Positions 6,034 through 10,898 of a stretch of 10,898 nt of DNA are shown here, in pieces. The DNA comes from Atopobium sp. (GTDB taxonomy: Bacteria > Actinomycetota > Coriobacteriia > Coriobacteriales > Atopobiaceae), in the NCBI GenBank assembly GCA_015259105.1, contig JABZGZ010000043.1, positions 1-10,898 of the forward strand, given 5' to 3'. Within the stretch, counting starts at the first letter, position 1. Every line of letters begins with the position of its first letter. The translations under genes and the position numbers were made by a program. Below the pieces are notes generated by a model. It worked only from the letters and a program-made list of their open reading frames with translations, ran no database searches and was not told the origin of the DNA.

Positions 6034-6801
6034 CTAAACCACAAGCTCTCTGAGCATCTGGCCATACGCGGCTGAATCGCTGGTCATGCGTTCGCAGTGG
6101 TCATAGCCCTGCCAGATAGTAAGCGTGGCCTCGGGATAGACTTTGGGCAGAACTTTCCTTGCGCGTTTCAAGTCAAAGTCCTTCTCGCCATACGTGAAGA
6201 TGCAGCGGCGTTGTTCGTCGGAGCTAAGAGCGGGCAGGTCAACGTTGCTGCAGTCGTGAATGATGTTCTGGATGCTTTGGTCACTCATCGCAATAAAGTG
6301 CTCTGACATAGGTTTAGCTGCAACTTTTCCGTAAAGTTGTTCCATCTTTTGCACGGAAAGCTTGGGGTCTGCAATGGCTGTGCGGTGCTTGGCAAGGAAC
6401 ACTTTCTTGAGTACAAATTCCATCACGGAGGCAAGAAATCCTCCTGTCCAGAAGCTTGTTCCTTCAAAGAAGAGGTGGTCAAAGACTAAATCGGGGAACT
6501 TGAGGAGTTCAGATAGAACTACGCCGCCTAGGGACGCGCCAAAACCCAGGGAGAGATGAGTTATGTCGTGCTCCAGTAGCCAGTCATGAATCTGCGCAGC
6601 TTCTTGGGATGCTGAGACATATTCCGTTGCGTCTTCTTCTCCGTGAGCAGCAAGATCTGGGATCAGATAGCGCAGGTCAGTGCCCATATTACTCACAAGA
6701 ACTGTCTTCATTCCTTCTGCAGACGAGAGCATGGGGTGAATCAGCAACACAGTTGGTGTGGTTTGGGTGAAAGTTTCTGGCTCAATGAGGTGCATCTTCA
6801 T
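6034..6801 (-). CDS. Alpha/beta hydrolase
   Basis: A 255-residue protein with the alpha/beta hydrolase layout: LLIHPMLSS near residues 19-27 (the HP-type oxyanion-hole turn), nucleophile Ser90 in GASLGG (G-x-S-x-G), a C-terminal acid Asp208 or Asp210 in YGEKDFDLK, and His235 in GYDHCER. The insert between about residues 110 and 185 would form the lid. No signal peptide is seen, so it is probably a cytoplasmic esterase, lipase or thioesterase-like enzyme; the substrate is unknown. Start ATG 6801 follows GGAGG by six bases, while the longer frame to 6825 would engulf that site. The gene is relatively GC-rich, closer to the core genes than to the retron, so it may be native chromosome between acquired pieces. 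An exact TATAAT lies 30 bases upstream. Confidence 0.78.
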   Translation of the reverse strand: MKMHLIEPETFTQTTPTVLLIHPMLSSAEGMKTVLVSNMGTDLRYLIPDLAAHGEEDATEYVSASQEAAQIHDWLLEHDITHLSLGFGASLGGVVLSELLKFPDLVFDHLFFEGTSFWTGGFLASVMEFVLKKVFLAKHRTAIADPKLSVQKMEQLYGKVAAKPMSEHFIAMSDQSIQNIIHDCSNVDLPALSSDEQRRCIFTYGEKDFDLKRARKVLPKVYPEATLTIWQGYDHCERMTSDSAAYGQMLRELVV

Positions 6802-6830
6802 GACAGTCCTCCACTTGTTGTTCACCTGCG

Positions 6831-6836
6831 ATTATA
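6831..6836 (-). promoter_or_regulatory. Candidate -10 box for the alpha/beta hydrolase gene
   Basis: Exact TATAAT on the minus strand (6836-6831), 30 bases before ATG 6801. A TTGACA occurs only four bases upstream of it (6846-6841), too close to act as its -35, and nothing convincing lies at 17 bases. Position and perfect hexamer make a promoter plausible but unproven. Confidence 0.33.
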
Positions 6837-6939
6837 TTCCTGTCAATCGCGTGGGTTTGCTGTTTGTTCACCAAAGCTGACATTTTCCGCGAACGGTAGG
6901 GATGGAGCTGTGAGGGATGTTCGGGAGGAAGCTTGAGAT

Positions 6940-8370
6940 TTATTTCTGCTCTTGCATCAAATCAAGAAATGCATCAGGTACATTACTGGTCGAATTCCAA
7001 ATCTTTGGAAAGCCCCATGCTGTCAGAAGTCTCATAACTGATGGAAAGTTCTCTGGGTATGCATTATGTCCAGCATTCGATAGACTGCCATGCTCTAAAA
7101 CCGCCTCAAATTCCCACCTAAATGGAGGCCTGCCGTTAGTTGGAATAGACTCATATAAATTCTTCCAGTTAAGAATTCCGGCATCTAAAAATCCACCTAA
7201 TAATTCACATGACGGTTTGTAGTTTGACCTACATTCTTCGTAGGACACATCATCTGGCCAATATCCATACCAATCAAGGAGGCCAATAGACTGTTCTGGT
7301 TTCTCGCCAATTCTATAGAATCCATACCATCCTGCACCATAACAGCCATCTCTGCGACTGTGTCGTTCAATTCTTAAATGAATTTCCTGATTTGGTGCGT
7401 CGTCAACATGTATCAAGAATGACAGTTGTGAACTAGTAAGTAGCAGTGTCCTTTGTTTTTCTTCTTCAGGAGTCGTATTAAGCCATGGAAGTAGTGACAA
7501 GATGGTCTCATGCTCTGCTTCAGATTGCCCCCAACCCTCAAAGTTCATACCGTGGTTATTGCGTACATACATGCGCTTAATAACATATGGTGAAAAAACC
7601 TTTTGGCACCTAAAGTTATGAATCAACTCTCTACTCATTACGATTCTAATGAGCCCTCGTGAACCTCGATGTTTGCCTAGTACAGCGATTTTTTCGTATC
7701 CATCGCCCCATTGAACTGGAAAACAATAAACCTTTGTTCCAGGAGAAAAATGTCGCGTCCCATGGACAACCGTATGGTCTTCTCCAAAAGGATGTTCGTC
7801 AATTACGTTACCAACCAGACACCAAATCCATTCTGGGAGTTTATTTGTTTTTATATAATCCCAGTAATCTCCTTCTGTGCTCGGAGTAGTTTGCTTTTTT
7901 CTACGTCTAAAGCTATAGTTTGGTCCAAACATCTTCCTGATATGATCCAATTTGAATAGGCATCTATCAAGAAGTGAACTTTCAGCTGCGGTATAGAGAA
8001 GTCCAACTCCTTTAGGATCCTCGGTAACGCATTTGGTGATGATTGCATAGATGCATTCTTTGTTTAAAACAAGCTCGTTAATACTAGAAAGTAATTCAGC
8101 ATCGTCTGTAATATCTATGCCATAGCTATCAAGAATTTTTTGATAGTTGCAAGCATTCTCTTGTTCGCGTATTTCGGAATTAAATAAACAAGCAAATTTT
8201 TCAAGCACTCCAGGAATTTGATAATGGGGTATGTCAAACGGCGTGTCGAATAAGCTTACGTTGTTGTCGATGTAGTCGCAAAAATCGTGTAGTTCAACAA
8301 AATGCCCAGACCAGGAATTAGTTGTTGCAAGGAACCAGCCAGCTAAATCCGTTAAGTTCTGTACATACAT
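6940..8370 (-). CDS. Hypothetical protein, 476 residues, function unknown
   Basis: A long intact frame starting at ATG 8370, with GGGAG six bases before it. The protein is rich in Trp, Tyr, Cys and His and lacks a signal peptide or membrane span, so it is probably cytoplasmic. Residues 1-145 are mostly helical. A basic RRRKK patch (155-159) precedes a second part with a compact beta-rich segment holding HGTRHFSPGTKVYC (203-216), QWGDGYEKIAVLGKHRGS (220-237) and a run of hydrophobic strands. I have a vague memory of this segment in uncharacterised bacterial proteins but no function for it. The C-terminal third (about 330-476) contains GAGWYGFYRIGE and is again Trp/Tyr-rich. The gene is AT-rich and stands alone, 138 bases upstream of the alpha/beta hydrolase gene. 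A role as an immunity or defence-linked protein is only a guess from the accessory setting. Confidence 0.72.
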   Translation of the reverse strand: MYVQNLTDLAGWFLATTNSWSGHFVELHDFCDYIDNNVSLFDTPFDIPHYQIPGVLEKFACLFNSEIREQENACNYQKILDSYGIDITDDAELLSSINELVLNKECIYAIITKCVTEDPKGVGLLYTAAESSLLDRCLFKLDHIRKMFGPNYSFRRRKKQTTPSTEGDYWDYIKTNKLPEWIWCLVGNVIDEHPFGEDHTVVHGTRHFSPGTKVYCFPVQWGDGYEKIAVLGKHRGSRGLIRIVMSRELIHNFRCQKVFSPYVIKRMYVRNNHGMNFEGWGQSEAEHETILSLLPWLNTTPEEEKQRTLLLTSSQLSFLIHVDDAPNQEIHLRIERHSRRDGCYGAGWYGFYRIGEKPEQSIGLLDWYGYWPDDVSYEECRSNYKPSCELLGGFLDAGILNWKNLYESIPTNGRPPFRWEFEAVLEHGSLSNAGHNAYPENFPSVMRLLTAWGFPKIWNSTSNVPDAFLDLMQEQK

Positions 8371-8743
8371 AGACGTCTCCCAAATAGTGAACTCACTTAA
8401 GCCAAAACAACAATTACTTAATGCGGTCTTCTACCTGTGCACATTAAGTCCAATCTGTGACTCAACTTTCAGCAAGTTTAATAGGAGGAGAACTTTTAAC
8501 TGTCCAGTGTATTACCCACTTAGCTTGCCGCATGAGTGCCATACTCCCGCAAAGTTACGTACAGATGTACATAGTCTGTCCTCGCTATATAAAATCTTGC
8601 TGATATGAGACACTAAGTAGCGTTAAATAGTCGTGCTGTATACTCAGGATTATGTGAAGTTTGAACGCTCACATTTTGTGGACGTAACTTTTCCACTGAT
8701 GACAACAGGACAGCATACTGACCCAGTCAAGAAAGGAAGGCTC
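8371..8743. other. 373-base intergenic region between divergent genes, with repeat copy B and an orphan ribosome-site sequence
   Basis: This gap separates the minus-strand 476-residue gene from pepF and must hold both promoters. It contains repeat copy B (8493-8529). Just before it, AGGAGG at 8483-8488 looks like a ribosome site but has no start codon at proper distance and no following reading frame, as if a gene start had been lost. GTACAGATGTAC (8559-8570) is a short palindrome with GTACA/TGTAC arms. TATAAAAT (8588-8595) and TATACT (8639-8644) are possible -10 boxes for pepF, neither with a good -35. The open frame reaching back from pepF to GTG 8633 is not typical of the family and has no ribosome site. 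No RNA gene is recognised. Confidence 0.5.
8493..8529. repeat. Dispersed repeat, copy B
   Basis: Thirty-seven bases matching 5058-5093 in the same orientation, with identical blocks CTTTTA, CTGTCCA, TACCCACTTAG and TTGCC. It lies 123 bases before the start of the minus-strand gene at 8370. On the minus strand TGGACA (8506-8501) is followed after 17 bases by TATTAA, a passable promoter pair for that gene; copy A lacks an equally good -10 at that spacing. Confidence 0.55.
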
Positions 8744-10537
8744 ATGGCATACGAGTCTCGCGAAGAAATTGACAGCAAATATAAGTGGGATCTGTCCTCA
8801 ATGTTCCCTAGTGATGAGGCATTTGAGGCCGGGCTCGAGGAGCTTAAGGCTTACTGCCCAAAGCTGCTTGCGTTCAAGGGCAAGATTTCTACCTCTGCTC
8901 AGGCTCTTCTGGAGTTTCTGCAGCTTGAGGACCAGATGACTCTTCTGCTCTACAAGATTATCAACTACGCCGAGCGCAAGAGCGACGAGGATACTCGCGT
9001 AGCCAAGTATCAGGCATACGTTGCAAACGCTACCAGCGCATATACGCAGGTTGGTGAGGCAACTTCTTGGTTTGCCGCAGAGCTTCTGGCCATTCCAGCA
9101 GAATCTGTCGAGAAATTCTATGTAGAGGTTCCAGCTCTTGAGTTTTATCGTCGTAAGCTCAACAAGATCTTGAACCAGCGTGAGCACACCCTTTCTGCTG
9201 AGGAAGAGGCTCTTTTGGCACGCGCTGAAGAACTTGCTGTTCAGCCAACCAATATCTTCTCCATGTTTGATGACGCGGACCTTACCTTTGACGATGCCGT
9301 TGACTCCGAGGGCAAGACCCATAAGCTGACCAGCGGTTCATTTGTTCCTCTACTGATGGATGCTGACCGCGTCCTGCGTGAGTCCGCATTCAAGCAGCTT
9401 TACAGCCGTTTTGGTGAGTTCCGCAACACCTCCGCTGCAATTCTGACCAGCCAGGTTAAGAACCTGCAGTTCTTCTCGTCATCTAGAAAGTATGCAAGCT
9501 CCCTTGAGGCTGCTCTTGCAGAGAACGAGATTCCTGTTGAGGTCTACAACAACCTGATTGACGCTGTTCACCAGAATTTCCCAGCGTTCTACAAGTACGT
9601 TGACCTGCGCAAGCGCGTTATGGGCTTGGATGAGCTGCACTTCTGGGACGTCTACACTCCGCTTGTTGACGACATTGACATGAAGTTCACCTACGAGGAG
9701 GCTTGTGACCTTATTGTTAAGGCTCTGGCGCCTATGGGCGAGGAGTATGTCAGCCTGGTCAAGAAGGGTCTGGAGCGCCGTTGGGTTGATGTGTACGAGA
9801 CTCCAGGTAAGCGCTCCGGTGCTTATTCCGCAGGTGGCAAGGGTATGAACCCTGTTATGCTCCTCAACTTCCAGGGTGGCCTTGACGACGTCTACACCCT
9901 TATTCACGAGATGGGCCATTCTCTGCACACGTACTTCTCGTCCCACAACCAGGAGATTACTTACTCCGATTACTCCATCTTTGTTGCAGAGGTTGCATCT
10001 ACCTGCAATGAAGCACTGCTCTCGCACTACCTGCTTGAGCACGAGACCGATCCTGCTCGCCACGCATACATCCTCAACCACTTCCTTGAGGGCTTCCGTG
10101 GCACCATTTATCGCCAGTGCATGTTTGCCGAGTTTGAGCGCGACATCAGCCAGATGAACGCTGACGGTGTGGCTCTGAACGCCGAGGTTCTCTCTGAGCG
10201 CTACGGCAAGCTTTGCGCAGAGTACTTTGGACCTGGCATTGAACTGGACGAAGAGATCAAGCTAGAGTGGTCGCGCATCCCTCACTTCTACTACAACTTC
10301 TACGTCTATCAGTACTGCATTGGTTTCTCGGCAGCTATTGCCCTGTCCCAGCGCATCCTTTCTGAGGGTGAGCCTGCGGTCAAGGACTACATTGGCTACC
10401 TGTCCGGCGGTTGCTCCAAGACTCCAATCGAGCTGCTCCGCGGCGCTGGCGTTGACATGGCCACTCCAGACCCCGTTAACGCTGCGCTCAAGTACTTTGG
10501 CGAGCTTGTCGATCAGCTTGAGCAGGAGCTCAGCTAA
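8744..10537 (+). CDS. pepF: Oligoendopeptidase F, M3 metallopeptidase
   Basis: A 597-residue zinc peptidase of family M3B, the usual length for PepF. The N-terminal part (residues 1 to about 190, starting MAYESREEID and including KYKWDLSSMFPSDEAFE) is the oligopeptidase F N-terminal helical domain; the catalytic domain follows. His388-Glu389-x-x-His392 in IHEMGHSLHTYF gives two zinc ligands and the general base, and Glu416 in FVAEVAST is the third ligand, 28 residues after the first as in thimet oligopeptidase. The C-terminal HFYYNFYVYQY stretch is typical of the family's substrate-binding tyrosines. It cleaves short peptides in the cytoplasm. ATG 8744 is chosen because AAGGAAGG lies just upstream and the protein then begins at the conserved family start; a longer frame to GTG 8633 adds 37 atypical residues. 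Codon use is GC-richer than the island to its left. Confidence 0.95.
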   Translation: MAYESREEIDSKYKWDLSSMFPSDEAFEAGLEELKAYCPKLLAFKGKISTSAQALLEFLQLEDQMTLLLYKIINYAERKSDEDTRVAKYQAYVANATSAYTQVGEATSWFAAELLAIPAESVEKFYVEVPALEFYRRKLNKILNQREHTLSAEEEALLARAEELAVQPTNIFSMFDDADLTFDDAVDSEGKTHKLTSGSFVPLLMDADRVLRESAFKQLYSRFGEFRNTSAAILTSQVKNLQFFSSSRKYASSLEAALAENEIPVEVYNNLIDAVHQNFPAFYKYVDLRKRVMGLDELHFWDVYTPLVDDIDMKFTYEEACDLIVKALAPMGEEYVSLVKKGLERRWVDVYETPGKRSGAYSAGGKGMNPVMLLNFQGGLDDVYTLIHEMGHSLHTYFSSHNQEITYSDYSIFVAEVASTCNEALLSHYLLEHETDPARHAYILNHFLEGFRGTIYRQCMFAEFERDISQMNADGVALNAEVLSERYGKLCAEYFGPGIELDEEIKLEWSRIPHFYYNFYVYQYCIGFSAAIALSQRILSEGEPAVKDYIGYLSGGCSKTPIELLRGAGVDMATPDPVNAALKYFGELVDQLEQELS

Positions 10538-10596
10538 GCGCGCAACCGAGCACGATTTCCACTGGCAATCCATCTACCAGCACGTAGTTCATATGG

Positions 10597-10628
10597 CGAG
10601 AAGCCCCGTCTAGTAGCGGGGTTTCTCG
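10597..10628 (+). terminator. GC-rich hairpin between pepF and the glyoxalase gene, likely terminator
   Basis: CGAGAAGCCCCG (10597-10608) pairs with CGGGGTTTCTCG (10617-10628) over 12 positions with one G-T wobble and an 8-base loop. The Ts lie inside the stem's right arm and the bases after it are ATATC, so it is a strong hairpin without a classical U-tract. It ends 17 bases before the ATG of the next gene, so that gene's promoter would have to lie before the hairpin; an attenuator role is possible. Confidence 0.55.
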
Positions 10629-10645
10629 ATATCAAAGGAGGATTT

Positions 10646-10898
10646 ATGCAGGCACGTTTTGTTCACCGCTGCACCCACGTTTTGGATAACGAGAAAACCG
10701 TCGAGTTCTACAAGAAGGCTCTGGGATTCCGTGTTGACCGCGTTATGGGACCAGAGGACGGTTCTTGGACCAACACGTTTTTGGTAAACGACTGGTCTCC
10801 TTTTGAGCTGGAGCTCACGTGGAACCGTGGTTGGGTAGAGCCTTACGATAACGGCGGAAAAGACACGCACATTGCGTTCCGCGTCGACGATTTTGAGG
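10646..10898 (+). CDS. Glyoxalase I (lactoylglutathione lyase-type VOC protein), 5' part
   Basis: The first 84 codons of a vicinal-oxygen-chelate enzyme running off the window. ATG 10646 has AAAGGAGG five bases upstream. The fold's first module is visible: His7 in FVHRCTHVLD, KTVEFYKKALGF (17-28), then Glu56 in FELELTW and His75 in KDTHIAFRVDD. These three line up with the metal ligands His5, Glu56 and His74 of E. coli glyoxalase I, so a metal-dependent methylglyoxal-detoxifying enzyme is likely; the fourth ligand would be beyond the window. Actinobacteria may use thiols other than glutathione, so the co-substrate is open. The gene follows pepF in the same direction, separated by a strong hairpin. 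Confidence 0.85.
   Translation, partial: MQARFVHRCTHVLDNEKTVEFYKKALGFRVDRVMGPEDGSWTNTFLVNDWSPFELELTWNRGWVEPYDNGGKDTHIAFRVDDFE

Noticed and set aside
6841..6846. TTGACA on the minus strand as a -35 box for the alpha/beta hydrolase gene
   Set aside because: It is four bases from the TATAAT, and the hexamer 17 bases downstream (GAACAA) is not a -10.
5655..6936. Plus-strand open frames across the HD and alpha/beta hydrolase genes
   Set aside because: They lie opposite genes with clear catalytic motifs and have no ribosome sites.
8387..8608. 73-residue plus-strand open frame in the gap before pepF
   Set aside because: No ribosome site, composition unlike a protein, and it runs through the dispersed repeat and likely promoter DNA.
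8633..8743. 37-residue N-terminal extension of pepF from GTG 8633
   Set aside because: No ribosome site before GTG 8633, whereas AAGGAAGG precedes ATG 8744 and the protein then starts at the usual PepF position.
8798..10081. Long minus-strand open frames inside pepF (174 and 200 residues)
   Set aside because: Antisense shadows of a highly biased coding gene; no ribosome sites and no recognisable motifs.
1..10898. CRISPR array, tRNA, rRNA, integrase or transposase
   Set aside because: No regularly spaced repeats, cloverleaf pattern or recombinase motifs were seen on either strand.

Overview
The window looks like chromosome of a Gram-positive bacterium, most likely a low-to-mid-GC member of the Coriobacteriia (Atopobium/Lancefieldella-like). 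This rests on the codon style of the housekeeping genes, strong AGGAGG-type ribosome binding sites and the general look of the pepF product; the assignment is an inference with moderate confidence. The two ends carry ordinary chromosomal genes with relatively GC-rich codon use: the 3' end of an iron/siderophore ABC transporter binding protein (3-353), and at the right an M3-family oligoendopeptidase F (8744-10537) followed by the start of a nickel/zinc-type glyoxalase I (10646 onward).

The roughly 8 kb between them is an accessory region of small operons on both strands, much of it clearly more AT-rich. From left to right on the plus strand it holds a RecB/Cas4-like PD-(D/E)XK nuclease-domain protein (563-1321), a TDT/TehA-type membrane transporter (1380-2309) and then the main item, a complete retron (2363-4485). 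After that come a minus-strand DUF3784-like small membrane protein (4626-4940), a small plus-strand gene broken by an apparent one-base frameshift (5182-5437), a minus-strand stand-alone HD hydrolase of the MESH1/RelA-HD type (5490-5945), a minus-strand alpha/beta hydrolase (6034-6801) and a minus-strand 476-residue protein of unknown function (6940-8370).

The retron is organised like the Ec86/St85 (Sen2) type II-A retrons: non-coding msr-msd RNA, then a nucleoside-deoxyribosyltransferase-like effector, then a retron reverse transcriptase. The RNA shows every expected element by eye. There are a1/a2 ends of 16 pairs (with G-U wobbles), an unpaired branch guanosine right after a1 in a TAGC context, two msr stem-loops, and an msd hairpin with 30 perfectly paired bases per arm. 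The reverse transcriptase carries NAxxH, a YxDD box (as YSDD) and VTG. The effector carries the CGG, SFxELGAF and SFxNYGP motifs of the St85-type family. By analogy, the reverse transcriptase would make a branched RNA-DNA (msDNA) that, with the enzyme, restrains the effector as a toxin-antitoxin style anti-phage device.

Other items worth following: a 36-37-bp repeat present twice, each copy about 120 bp upstream of a minus-strand gene start; the TGCTCAT sequence shared by the msr and the tip of the msd stem; clustering of GTAC in the retron RNA; and the unknown 476-residue protein.
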